From positions 1 to 37,873 of the forward strand of contig DASVGV010000021.1 of assembly GCA_036379355.1 (NCBI GenBank): 37,873 nucleotides of DNA. Reading direction: 5' to 3'. The number at the start of each line of letters is the position of its first letter. The stretch's first letter is position 1. The translations under genes were made by a program, and so were the position numbers. The notes under the pieces are model-generated. The model was given only the letters and a program-made list of their open reading frames with translations. It was not told the DNA's origin and did no database searches. This document shows positions 7,689-14,792 of this stretch, in pieces. Source of the DNA: CAJCIY01 sp036379355 (lineage in GTDB: Bacteria > Actinomycetota > Actinomycetes > Mycobacteriales > CAJCIY01).

Positions 7689-7728
7689 GATGACCTGGGG
7701 CACCGTTTCCGCGGGGTCCCGGGTCATC
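7689..7728. terminator. strong hairpin terminator between tRNA-Pro and convergent gene
   Basis: Two 17-nt arms (7689-7705 and 7712-7728) pair with one mismatch and two G-T pairs around a six-base loop. It begins 7 nt after the tRNA and lies just before the end of the convergent flavin-reductase gene, so it may stop transcription from both sides. There is no U-tract; U-less hairpin terminators are proposed for actinobacteria. Confidence 0.65.
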
Positions 7729-7742
7729 GGTCTGTTCCGGGT

Positions 7743-8273
7743 CTATCCGGGCCCCGCGCGCTCGGTCGGGGGATCGTGACGCTCGTCGTTGTCGTGACCG
7801 GGCGTGAGGTCGTCCACGGCCGAGAGCCGTAGCGGCGTGAACGGGCGTCCGGCCCCACCCGAGACCGGCTCCAGCGCGAGGCACACGTGGTCGCCGCCCT
7901 CGTCGAGCAGGGCCGTCCGCCGCAGCACCAGCCAGTTCGGGCACGCGCGCAGGACGGGGACGCCGGCGGACCGCGTGTCCACGTCGAGGCCGGCGAACTT
8001 GTCCGTCGTGTCCCCTGTGAGCGTGCCGAAGCGGACGGCGAGCGCCCGGTCGGCGTCGGTCAGGAAGTGGATGCCGACATGGGTCGCCCGCAGGCCCACG
8101 CGGTAGGTGTGGTTGGCCTTCGACAACCAGACGGCGTACCGCTCCGGCGCGATGCTCGACTGGCTGTGGAAGCCGACCAGGCAACCGGCGCGCTCCTCGC
8201 CGGCGGCGGTCGTGACCACGATGAGGTTCGGGTCGAGCGACCGCATGATGGCCTCGAACGGTTCAGCGGCCAT
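7743..8273 (-). CDS. flavin reductase-like split-barrel protein
   Basis: A 176-residue protein resembling the flavin-reductase-like FMN-binding family: it opens EPFEAIMRSLDPNLIVVTTAAGEERAGCLVGFHSQSSIAP, the typical first strands in which a conserved (A/V)G-x-x-(A/V)xx-x-(S/Q)S segment contacts flavin, and contains the following AVWLSKANHTY strand and HFL segment. Such enzymes reduce free flavin with NAD(P)H or use bound FMN as a redox centre. The C-terminus (after about residue 155) is acidic and probably disordered. The ATG at 8273 overlaps the end of the upstream RibD-like gene by 11 nt, so the two are likely one transcript and possibly one function. The actual substrate cannot be read from sequence. 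Confidence 0.82.
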   Translation of the reverse strand: MAAEPFEAIMRSLDPNLIVVTTAAGEERAGCLVGFHSQSSIAPERYAVWLSKANHTYRVGLRATHVGIHFLTDADRALAVRFGTLTGDTTDKFAGLDVDTRSAGVPVLRACPNWLVLRRTALLDEGGDHVCLALEPVSGGAGRPFTPLRLSAVDDLTPGHDNDERHDPPTERAGPG

Positions 8274-9060
8274 CGGTCTGCCGTTCGTAGCGCAGGAACA
8301 GGGTGTCCCCGTCGCGCAGGACGTGCCGGAGCGCGAGGCGGCGCAGTGGCGCGCCCGCAGGGTTGACCGACAGCGGGAGCGGGTCGCCGCCCATGAGCGG
8401 CGAGACAGTGAGGCACAGCTCGTCGAGCCGGTCCGCGGCCAGGACCTCGCCGAGCCAGGTGGGGCCGCCCTCGCACACGACGACCCGATGGCCGGCGGCG
8501 GCGAGCGCCGCCATCGCCAGCGCCGGGTCGACCCGCTCGTCGCCCGCGATCAGCACGTCCGCCACCTCGCCCGCGCGGCGCAGCCGCGTCGGGTCCGCGG
8601 CGGCGCAGGTGACCACGATGCTGCGGCTCTCCGGCGGCGCGTCGACGAACGCCTTCGCGCTCCAGTCGAACGCCAGCGAGCGGCTCACGACCGCCAGCGG
8701 GGGGGCCGCGGTCCGTCCGGCACGTCTCCGCGCGGCGGCGCGCTCGGGCGGGAGGCGGATCCCGCCGTACCCCTCGCGGCGCACGGTCTCGGCGCCGACC
8801 AGGACGACGTCGGCCAGGGTGCGCATCGACGCGAACAGGTGCGCGTCGGGCGCGGTGGACAGCGCCCCCACCCGCCCGCCGATGGCCGCCGACCCGTCCA
8901 GGCCGCCGACCATGTGCGCCATCACCCAGCACTGCCCGTCCGGCTTCGTCCGGTCGACCTCGGCGTACGGGGCGAGCGGGTCGTCCAGGGTGGGACCGGC
9001 CAGCAAGGTCTGCACGGTTCCCCCAGTCTGCGGCGCGGCGAGGACCTCGACAGTACGCAT
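8263..9060 (-). CDS. RibD C-terminal-type / pyrimidine reductase family protein
   Basis: A 265-residue stand-alone reductase domain with the dihydrofolate-reductase-like fold used by RibD. The diagnostic segments are MAHMVGGLDGSAAI (substrate loop), ADVVLVGAETVRREGYGG (nucleotide-binding region), PLAVVSRSL, VCEGGPTWLGEVLAAD and ELCLTVSPLMGGD. It lacks the RibD deaminase domain. It resembles M. tuberculosis Rv2671, which can reduce dihydrofolate as well as flavin precursors; that is family knowledge and not evidence for this protein. ATG at 9060 was chosen because the sequence upstream in the same frame is Arg/Gly-rich noise. It lies just upstream of, and overlaps, the flavin-reductase-like gene. 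Confidence 0.85.
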   Translation of the reverse strand: MRTVEVLAAPQTGGTVQTLLAGPTLDDPLAPYAEVDRTKPDGQCWVMAHMVGGLDGSAAIGGRVGALSTAPDAHLFASMRTLADVVLVGAETVRREGYGGIRLPPERAAARRRAGRTAAPPLAVVSRSLAFDWSAKAFVDAPPESRSIVVTCAAADPTRLRRAGEVADVLIAGDERVDPALAMAALAAAGHRVVVCEGGPTWLGEVLAADRLDELCLTVSPLMGGDPLPLSVNPAGAPLRRLALRHVLRDGDTLFLRYERQTDGR

Positions 9061-9098
9061 CGGGCGCCCCGCCGCGGGAACGTCCGACCGCCGGGCGA

Positions 9099-9545
9099 TC
9101 AGGCTGCGCCGAGCCGGAAGACCGGGTGGTCGGCGGCCACCGCCACCAGCTGCTCGTCGGACGACCCGGCGTCCACGCCGTCGAAGAAGGCGCCGACCTC
9201 CCACGCCCACCGCTTCAGGTAGGCGCGCAGGACCGGCACGGTGTCGACCCCGGTGACCTCGGTGGCCGTGAACGCCGACGTCCGGCGACCGATCCGCAGC
9301 TCACCGCCGCCGGCTGCACGCATGTTCCGTACCCACTGGGTGACGCCGCGGGGCGACACCAGGTAGTCGACACCGTCGACGTGCAGCAGGTTCACCGGCG
9401 TGCTGCGCCACTGTCCGCTGGACCGCCCGCGCACCCGCAGCTCCCGCGACCCCATGACGCTGACCCCGAGCCGCGTCAGTCGCCGCACCGCCCGGTTGAA
9501 GACCTGCTGGGTGAACCAGCCCGGCTCCTGGTAGTGGTCGCTCAT
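9099..9545 (-). CDS. Ddn-family F420-type (deazaflavin) oxidoreductase, TetR-adjacent
   Basis: A 148-residue split-barrel protein of the nitroreductase / deazaflavin-dependent family. Landmarks are the amphipathic N-terminal helix (FNRAVRRLTRLG), the strand-turn RELRVRGRSSGQWRSTPVNLLHVDGVDYLV that contacts cofactor F420 in family members, SPRGVTQWVRNMRAAGGGELRIGRR, and the C-terminal F-x-L strand. Members reduce enones, quinones or nitro compounds using F420H2. ATG at 9545 is preceded by AAAGG with suitable spacing. The gene is divergent from a TetR gene, and three palindromic sites lie in the gap between them, so it is the obvious target of that regulator. The physiological substrate is unknown. 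Confidence 0.88.
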   Translation of the reverse strand: MSDHYQEPGWFTQQVFNRAVRRLTRLGVSVMGSRELRVRGRSSGQWRSTPVNLLHVDGVDYLVSPRGVTQWVRNMRAAGGGELRIGRRTSAFTATEVTGVDTVPVLRAYLKRWAWEVGAFFDGVDAGSSDEQLVAVAADHPVFRLGAA

Positions 9546-9567
9546 GTCTGTCGCACCTTTCGTCGAT

Positions 9568-9582
9568 GAGAGCACCGCTCTC
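9568..9582. promoter_or_regulatory. TetR operator-like palindrome, site 1
   Basis: GAGAGC-ACC-GCTCTC: perfect 6-bp arms around a 3-bp centre. It lies 23 nt upstream of the Ddn-family ATG, well placed to block that promoter. Confidence 0.65.
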
Positions 9583-9586
9583 TGTT

Positions 9587-9601
9587 CGGAGCGATGCTCT
9601 C
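9587..9601. promoter_or_regulatory. TetR operator-like palindrome, site 2 (degenerate)
   Basis: CGGAGC-GAT-GCTCTC: same layout as site 1 with the left arm differing at its two outer bases, leaving 4-bp matching arms. Centre-to-centre distance from site 1 is 19 bp, close to two helical turns. Confidence 0.5.
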
Positions 9602-9620
9602 GGATTCGTGAGCGCATGTC

Positions 9621-9635
9621 AAGAGCACTGCTCTC
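9621..9635. promoter_or_regulatory. TetR operator-like palindrome, site 3
   Basis: AAGAGC-ACT-GCTCTC: 5 of 6 arm positions match, and the central 13 bases AGAGCACTGCTCT form a perfect palindrome. It lies about 10 bp upstream of the tetR -10-like GACACT (9646-9651), which itself is 6 nt before the tetR ATG. Confidence 0.6.
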
Positions 9636-9657
9636 GCTTCTGGTAGACACTGCTGGC

Positions 9658-10386
9658 ATGACGCAACGTCCGATGACGGCCCGAGCCCGGGCACGAGCCG
9701 ACATCACGCGGCAGATCAAGGACGCGGCTCGGGACCACCTCGCCTCTGACGGCGCGCCGGCTCTGTCGCTGCGCGCGGTCGCCCGCGACGTCGGGCTCGT
9801 CTCCTCGGCCGTCTACCGCTACTTCGCCAGTCGGGACGAGCTGCTGACGGCGCTGATCGTCGACGCGTACACGTCGGTCGCCGATGCGGCCGAACAGGCG
9901 GAGCGCCAGGTCCGCCGCAGCGACCTCGAGCGCCGGTTCCTCGCGATCGGCCACGCGGTCCGCGCGTGGGCCCTGGCCCATCCGCACGAGTACGCCCTCA
10001 TCTTCGGCAGCCCCGTCCCGGGGTACGCCGCTCCAACCGACACCGTCGACCCCGCCGGGCGAATTCCCCTGCTGCTGCTGAGGATTCTGGCCGATGCGTC
10101 CTCCTCCGAGCGCACCGTCGAACCGCCTCCGCCGCCGATGCCGCGCTCGGTACGCAGCGATCTCCGCGCGCTCCGGGACGCGGTCGCCCCCACCCTGGAC
10201 GACGCCTGGCTGGTCCGCGGGATCCGGGCCTGGGCGCAGCTCGTCGGGCTCGTCAGCTTCGAGCTGTTCGGCCATCTGCACGGCGTCGTGACGGACTATG
10301 CCGCGCACTTCGACGTCCAGATGAGGGCCGTGGCCGCCGACCTCGGACTGGTCCGCACGCCGGGGCGTCCGGCCGCGCGCGGCTAG
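9658..10386 (+). CDS. TetR/AcrR-family transcriptional repressor
   Basis: A 242-residue regulator. The DNA-binding domain occupies about residues 12-60, with helix-turn-helix LSLRAVARDVGLVSSAVYRYFASRDELLTALI, the classical TetR signature. The rest is a ligand-binding/dimerisation domain with WALAHPHEYALIFGSPVPGY, a segment common in a WHG-type C-terminal subgroup. It is divergent from a Ddn-family oxidoreductase with three operator-like palindromes between them, so it very probably represses that gene and itself. The ATG at 9658 was chosen because it follows GACACT by 6 nt; an ORF extension upstream would cross the operators. The inducer is unknown, but the neighbouring redox enzymes suggest a small hydrophobic or electrophilic compound. 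Confidence 0.92.
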   Translation: MTQRPMTARARARADITRQIKDAARDHLASDGAPALSLRAVARDVGLVSSAVYRYFASRDELLTALIVDAYTSVADAAEQAERQVRRSDLERRFLAIGHAVRAWALAHPHEYALIFGSPVPGYAAPTDTVDPAGRIPLLLLRILADASSSERTVEPPPPPMPRSVRSDLRALRDAVAPTLDDAWLVRGIRAWAQLVGLVSFELFGHLHGVVTDYAAHFDVQMRAVAADLGLVRTPGRPAARG

Positions 10387-10397
10387 GCCTGCGGGGA

Positions 10398-10850
10398 CTA
10401 GGTCGACTGGGGCGGGTCGGCCGGTTCGACCACGAAGACAGGGATCTCGCGGTCGGTCTTCTTCTGGTAGTCGGCGTAGTCGGGGAAGGCGGCCACCGCC
10501 CGGTCCCACCACGCGGCGCGTTCCTCGCCGTGCGCGAGACGCGCCACCATGTCCCGCTTGATCGGGCCGTCCTGGAGCTCGACGTGCGGGTCCGCGACCA
10601 TGTTGTGGTACCAGGTCGGGTGCTCCGGCGCGCCGCCCTTGGACGCCACAACCGCGTAGGACCCCTCGTGCTCGACCTTCATCACCGGGTTCTTCCGGAG
10701 CTTGCCGGTCTTGACCCCCCGGCTGGTCACGACGACGACCGGCATGCCGCGCAGCACGGTCCCCTCCGTACCGCCGGAGCTCTCGATCTTCTCGACCTGC
10801 TCGCGGACCCAGTCCGACGGGCTGGGCTCGTACTCACCGACCAGAGGCAT
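10398..10850 (-). CDS. Ddn-family F420-type (deazaflavin) oxidoreductase, second copy
   Basis: A 150-residue protein of the nitroreductase / deazaflavin-dependent family. Key segments are VREQVEKIESSGGTEG, PVVVVTSRGVKTGKLRKNPVMKVEHEGSYAVVASKGGAPEHPTWYHN and DPHVELQDG. The K-T-G-K-x-R-x-x-P segment is the F420-phosphate-binding loop of the Ddn group, and the PTWYHN motif is typical of M. tuberculosis Ddn relatives. It is a different subgroup from the copy at 9099-9545. A TAGGGT element lies 6 nt before the ATG, indicating its own leaderless promoter although the reductase gene upstream reads the same way. The tail ends in the convergent TetR gene 11 nt away. Confidence 0.9.
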   Translation of the reverse strand: MPLVGEYEPSPSDWVREQVEKIESSGGTEGTVLRGMPVVVVTSRGVKTGKLRKNPVMKVEHEGSYAVVASKGGAPEHPTWYHNMVADPHVELQDGPIKRDMVARLAHGEERAAWWDRAVAAFPDYADYQKKTDREIPVFVVEPADPPQST

Positions 10851-10856
10851 GTCTCG

Positions 10857-10862
10857 ACCCTA
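10857..10862 (-). promoter_or_regulatory. putative -10 element of the Ddn-like gene
   Basis: TAGGGT stands exactly 6 nt before the ATG at 10850 with no Shine-Dalgarno. The identical hexamer and spacing are found before the aldo/keto reductase. Confidence 0.5.
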
Positions 10863-10869
10863 CGTCGGC

Positions 10870-12087
10870 TCACCGGCCGAGCGCCGCCCGGGCGAAGCGC
10901 CGTCCCTCACCGATCACCAGCAGGGGGTGCCGGAGCGCCAGTCGCGCCGCGAACCGCGGCGTCAGGTCGCCCGCGAGCGCGGACATCACGACCCCCGGTG
11001 ACATGCGCGCGACCGCGGCCAGTGCGCGGGACCACTCCGGGTCCCCGTACGAGCAGACCTTCTCGTGCAGGACGTAGCCGATGCGCATCTGCCGCCCGAC
11101 GGCGCGCTCCCAGCGCTGCGGGTACGAGGCAAGCTCCTGCGCGGCAGGCGATCCCGTGCGGTGCAGTGCGCTCGCTGCCGCTTCCCCGGCGAGCCGGCCG
11201 CTCACCATCGCGTGCCGGATGCCCTCGCCCAGCAGGGTCGAGCCGTGGCCGGCGGCATCCCCGACCACGACGAGCCCGTCGGCCACCGCCGGTACGGCGC
11301 CGTGGTCGAACGCGGGCATCACGCCGGAGTGCCGCTCCAGCGGCTGCGCGCCGGAACAGCTCTCCCGCAGCGCCGGCGTGCGCTCCACGAGGTTCGCCAG
11401 CAGCTCCTCGACATCCGCGTCGGACGTCGGACGGACCACGCCGACGCCGAGCCGGACGCGCCCCGACCCGCGCGGGAAGGCCCAGCCGTACCCGCCCGGC
11501 GCGACGGCGTCCCCGACCACCAGCAGCGCCTCCCGCTGGTCGTACGACGGCGCGAACACCTCGGCCTCGACGCCCACGGCCGTCCGCGGCGCCGTCCCCC
11601 GCAACCCCGCGCCGCGCGCGATCACCCCCGTCGTCCCGGTGGCGTCCACGACCAGCCGGGCGCGCAGCTCTCCGCCGCCGCGACGCGTGACACCCACGAC
11701 GGCGTCACCGTCGAGGACGGCGGCCGTGACGTGCTCGCGGAGATGCAGCTCCGCCCCCGCCGCCGCTGCCTGGGTCGCGAGCCACTGGTAGAGCCCGCGT
11801 ACGTCGAGGACGCACATGCGAGCGCGCCGGTACCGGAACGTGCGATCGGTGCCGGGGCCGACGACGCGCAGCCGCGTCACGGGCTGCCACAGGTGGGACG
11901 GCACGCCCATCCGCCGGAGCGGGCGGACGAAGCTGCCGCCGCTGGTACGGACCGGCTCACCGAACGCCGCCCCGCGCTCGAGCACCACCACGCGGTGGCC
12001 GGCCGCCGCGACGGCGCGGGCCGCCGACAGCCCCGCCGGGCCGCCGCCCACCACGAGCGCGTCGATCACCGGCCGGTCCGAGGGCAC
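10870..12087 (-). CDS. geranylgeranyl-reductase-like FAD-dependent oxidoreductase
   Basis: A 405-residue flavoprotein. Residues 9-34 form the FAD-binding Rossmann motif (LVVGGGPAGLSAARAVAAAGHRVVVLER). The middle contains VVDATGTTG, the family hallmark PGGYGWAFP (the Y-x-W-x-F-P motif of geranylgeranyl reductases), and the second FAD motif VVGDAAGHGSTLLGEGIRHAM. Members saturate isoprenoid chains of lipids, quinones or chlorophyll precursors. It lacks the DKPCGDG segment of the classical subgroup, reading FGEPVRTSGGSF instead, so the substrate is uncertain. The start is GTG at 12087, 6 nt after GACGCT (a weak -10). The gene is divergent from the GH13 gene and followed by an F420 oxidoreductase, a possible functional partner. 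Confidence 0.85.
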   Translation of the reverse strand: MPSDRPVIDALVVGGGPAGLSAARAVAAAGHRVVVLERGAAFGEPVRTSGGSFVRPLRRMGVPSHLWQPVTRLRVVGPGTDRTFRYRRARMCVLDVRGLYQWLATQAAAAGAELHLREHVTAAVLDGDAVVGVTRRGGGELRARLVVDATGTTGVIARGAGLRGTAPRTAVGVEAEVFAPSYDQREALLVVGDAVAPGGYGWAFPRGSGRVRLGVGVVRPTSDADVEELLANLVERTPALRESCSGAQPLERHSGVMPAFDHGAVPAVADGLVVVGDAAGHGSTLLGEGIRHAMVSGRLAGEAAASALHRTGSPAAQELASYPQRWERAVGRQMRIGYVLHEKVCSYGDPEWSRALAAVARMSPGVVMSALAGDLTPRFAARLALRHPLLVIGEGRRFARAALGR

Positions 12088-12118
12088 GCGTCCAGCGTCG
12101 CAGACGATCGCCGGCCGC

Positions 12119-12124
12119 TAGCAT
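12119..12124 (+). promoter_or_regulatory. putative -10 element of the GH13 gene
   Basis: TAGCAT lies 6 nt before the ATG at 12131; no Shine-Dalgarno is present. The divergent GACGCT (12099-12094) serves the reductase, so both promoters fit in the 43-bp gap. Confidence 0.5.
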
Positions 12125-12130
12125 CCGCCG

Positions 12131-13711
12131 ATGCCCGAGAGCCGGCCGTGGTGGCAGACCGCCGTCTTCTACGAGATCTACGTCCGGTCGTACGCCGACG
12201 GGACCGGTGACGGGCTCGGCGACCTGCCGGGCATCCGCGGCCGGCTCGGGCATCTGGCCGCGCTGGGGGTGGACGCGCTGTGGCTCACCCCGTTCTACCC
12301 CTCGCCGATGGCAGACCACGGCTACGACGTCGCCGACCCGCGCGCCGTCGAGCCGCTGTTCGGCACGCTGGACGACCTGGACGGGCTCGTCGCGGACGCC
12401 CACGATCTCGGCCTGCGGGTCGTCGTCGACGTGGTGCCGAACCACGTGTCGTCGGCGCACCCGTGGTTTCGCGCCGCGCTGGCGGGCGAGCCAGGCGGAC
12501 CCGAGCGGTCTCGGTTCCACTTTCGCGACGGTCGCGGCGGTCAGGGCGACGAGCCGCCTACGAACTGGCGGTCGGCCTTCGGGGGCAGCGCGTGGACCCG
12601 CGTGCCGGACGGGCAGTGGTACCTCCACCTGTTCGCGCCGGAGCAGCCCGACCTCGACTGGCGAAACCCGGACGTCGGCGCCGACTTCGAGCAGACCCTG
12701 CGGTTCTGGCTCGACCGCGGCGTCGACGGCTTCCGCATCGACGTCGCCCACGGGCTGGTCAAGGACCCGACGTTCCCGGACAACCCGTCCGGTGTCGTCG
12801 TGGACCTGATGAGCGAGACGTCCGCGCCGACACCGATGTGGGACCAGCCGCAGGTCCACGACGTGTGGCGCGGCTGGCGGCGGATCGCCGACGCGTACCC
12901 GCACGAGCCGGTCCTCGTGGGCGAGGTGTGGCTCGGCGATGCCCGCGCGCAGGCGCGCTACGTCCGACCCGGCGAGCTGCATCTGGCGTTCAACTTCCGG
13001 CTGCTGTTCTCCGCCTGGGAGGGCGGCGAGATGGCGGCGGCGATCGACCGTTCCGTGACCGAGCTGCACGCCGTCGGCGCGCCGTCGACCTGGGTGCTGT
13101 CGAACCACGACGTCGTCCGGCACGTGAGCAGGTACGGCGGGGGCGCTCTCGGCCGGCGGCGGGCCCGTGCGGCCCTGCTCCTCGTGCTCGCGCTCCCAGG
13201 CGCGGTGTTCCTCTACCAGGGCGAAGAGCTCGGCCTGGAGGAGGTGCGGCTCCCGGACGAGGCCCTCACCGACCCGGTGTGGGAGCGGTCCGGCCACACG
13301 CGCAGGGGGCGCGACGGGTGCCGCGTGCCGCTCCCGTGGTCGGGCGACGCGCCGCCGTACGGCTTCTCGGCCGGCGGCGTGCCCTGGCTGCCGCAGCCGG
13401 CGGACTGGGAACCGCTGACGGTGCAGGCCGAGGAGGCCGATCCGGCGTCGATGCTGTCGTTCTACCGCCAGGCGCTGCGCCGGCGCCGCGCAGCCGATCC
13501 GCTGGCAGGCATCACCTGGCACCGCCGGGACACCGACGTCCTCGACCTCACGGTGGACGGCGGCGTGCGGTGCGTCGTGAACCTGGGGACGGACCCCATC
13601 CGGTTGCCCCAGGGCGCCCGGGTCGTGCTGGCGAGCGAGCGGCCGGACGGGCCGCTGCTGGCGGGTGGCGGCGCGGTGTGGCTCGAGATCGACAGCGCCG
13701 GTTCTCGCTAG
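12131..13711 (+). CDS. GH13 alpha-glucosidase-type glycoside hydrolase
   Basis: A 526-residue alpha-amylase-family enzyme that starts WWQTAVFYEIYVRSYADGTGDGLGDLPGI, typical of alpha-glucosidases and oligo-1,6-glucosidases. The (beta/alpha)8 motifs are complete: DVVPNHVS (region I), DGFRIDVAH with nucleophile Asp204 (region II), VGEVW with acid/base Glu265 (region III) and SNHD with Asp327 (region IV). No signal peptide, so the enzyme is cytoplasmic and probably cleaves imported oligosaccharides or alpha-glucosides such as maltose, isomaltose or trehalose-related sugars. The C-terminal beta domain is short. It is not clustered with sugar transporters here. Specificity cannot be fixed from sequence alone. 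Confidence 0.93.
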   Translation: MPESRPWWQTAVFYEIYVRSYADGTGDGLGDLPGIRGRLGHLAALGVDALWLTPFYPSPMADHGYDVADPRAVEPLFGTLDDLDGLVADAHDLGLRVVVDVVPNHVSSAHPWFRAALAGEPGGPERSRFHFRDGRGGQGDEPPTNWRSAFGGSAWTRVPDGQWYLHLFAPEQPDLDWRNPDVGADFEQTLRFWLDRGVDGFRIDVAHGLVKDPTFPDNPSGVVVDLMSETSAPTPMWDQPQVHDVWRGWRRIADAYPHEPVLVGEVWLGDARAQARYVRPGELHLAFNFRLLFSAWEGGEMAAAIDRSVTELHAVGAPSTWVLSNHDVVRHVSRYGGGALGRRRARAALLLVLALPGAVFLYQGEELGLEEVRLPDEALTDPVWERSGHTRRGRDGCRVPLPWSGDAPPYGFSAGGVPWLPQPADWEPLTVQAEEADPASMLSFYRQALRRRRAADPLAGITWHRRDTDVLDLTVDGGVRCVVNLGTDPIRLPQGARVVLASERPDGPLLAGGGAVWLEIDSAGSR

Positions 13712-13756
13712 GCTGCTACGCACCACATCACGACGCCGGACACGGACGGGTGGGCC

Positions 13757-14770
13757 ATGACGAGCGTGCTGTATGCCGTGGGTTCGGGCTCGGCCGCCGC
13801 GACCGGCGGTGCCTGGCTCCTGGTCGACGCGCCGCCCACGGCCGCCGTGGTCGGGCACATCTGGACCCGCCTGACCGCCGGACTCGGCCGCGAAGCGCTG
13901 CTCGACGCGCTCCGGGACCTGCCCGACCTGCCCTCGTTCGCGCTCGTCCTCGCGACGCCGCCCGGCGCGGTCGTCGTCAGCGGCGGCGCGCGGGTGGTCC
14001 TCGAGGGCGACGAGCAACACCCCATCGACGCCGGCGCCGACTCGGGTGGCTGGACCGAGGTGCCGCTGCCTGCCGGCACGACGGCAGCCACCCTCACGGC
14101 AGGGCGCGACGTCTCCGTCGAGGATGCCCGCATTCCCGCGCTGGCAGGTGTTTTCCCGGCCTCGACGCTGACCGTTCGCTGGTTGCCGCCGCCGGTTCCC
14201 GCGGTGCCGCCGCGCCCCCGGTCGGCGCCGCCCGTCATCCCACCGGAACCGTCCGTGCCCCCGCCCACGAGCGAAGCCGCCGAGGAGCCGACCGAGGTGC
14301 TGCCCTCGTCGGTGCCGTCGGCGGTCTCGTCGACGGACAGCTTCTTCGACCAGGACGCCCTGCCCTCCGTACCAGCGCGGCCGTCGGCACCTCCACGCCC
14401 GGTCGGGCCGCCGCCGTCGGCTCCGGTGGCCGCGGACCACGGCGTCCTGCGAATCTCCACCGGCGAGGCGATCGTGCTCGACCGCGGGGCGGTGCTCGGA
14501 CGCAGCCCGGAGTGGCACGGGCCGGACCAGCGGCACCTGGTGACCGTCGTGGGCAGCTTCGGGGACGTCTCCCGCAGCCACGTGGGTGTCTCACTCGACG
14601 GCGAAGGGGTACGTGTCGAGGACCTCGGCTCGACGAACGGCACGCTCGTCAGCCAGCCCGGCGCAGGCCAACATCTGCTCCAGGTCGGCGTGGCGGAGCG
14701 GCTGGAGCCAGGTGCCGTCGTCACGCTGTCGCGTGACGTGTCGTTCACGTACGAGATCGACCTGCGCTGA
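13757..14770 (+). CDS. FHA-domain protein with unknown N-terminal domain
   Basis: A 337-residue protein in three parts. Residues 1-145 form a compact domain of unknown function (LYAVGSGSAAATGGAWLLVDAP... VVSGGARVVLEG). Residues about 150-225 are a Pro/Ser-rich disordered linker. Residues about 230-325 are a forkhead-associated domain with all binding motifs: LGRSP, VSRSHV and EDLGSTNGTLV. FHA domains bind phosphothreonine, so this is likely an adaptor for a Ser/Thr kinase signal; no kinase or phosphatase gene is visible. ATG at 13757 follows GGTGGG. It precedes a membrane protein by 22 nt and a GAF-ANTAR gene, so these three may form one operon. The N-terminal domain type also occurs in other actinobacterial FHA proteins as I recall, without known function. 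Confidence 0.85.
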   Translation: MTSVLYAVGSGSAAATGGAWLLVDAPPTAAVVGHIWTRLTAGLGREALLDALRDLPDLPSFALVLATPPGAVVVSGGARVVLEGDEQHPIDAGADSGGWTEVPLPAGTTAATLTAGRDVSVEDARIPALAGVFPASTLTVRWLPPPVPAVPPRPRSAPPVIPPEPSVPPPTSEAAEEPTEVLPSSVPSAVSSTDSFFDQDALPSVPARPSAPPRPVGPPPSAPVAADHGVLRISTGEAIVLDRGAVLGRSPEWHGPDQRHLVTVVGSFGDVSRSHVGVSLDGEGVRVEDLGSTNGTLVSQPGAGQHLLQVGVAERLEPGAVVTLSRDVSFTYEIDLR

Positions 14771-14792
14771 CCCTGCACCGAAGGAGACCTTC

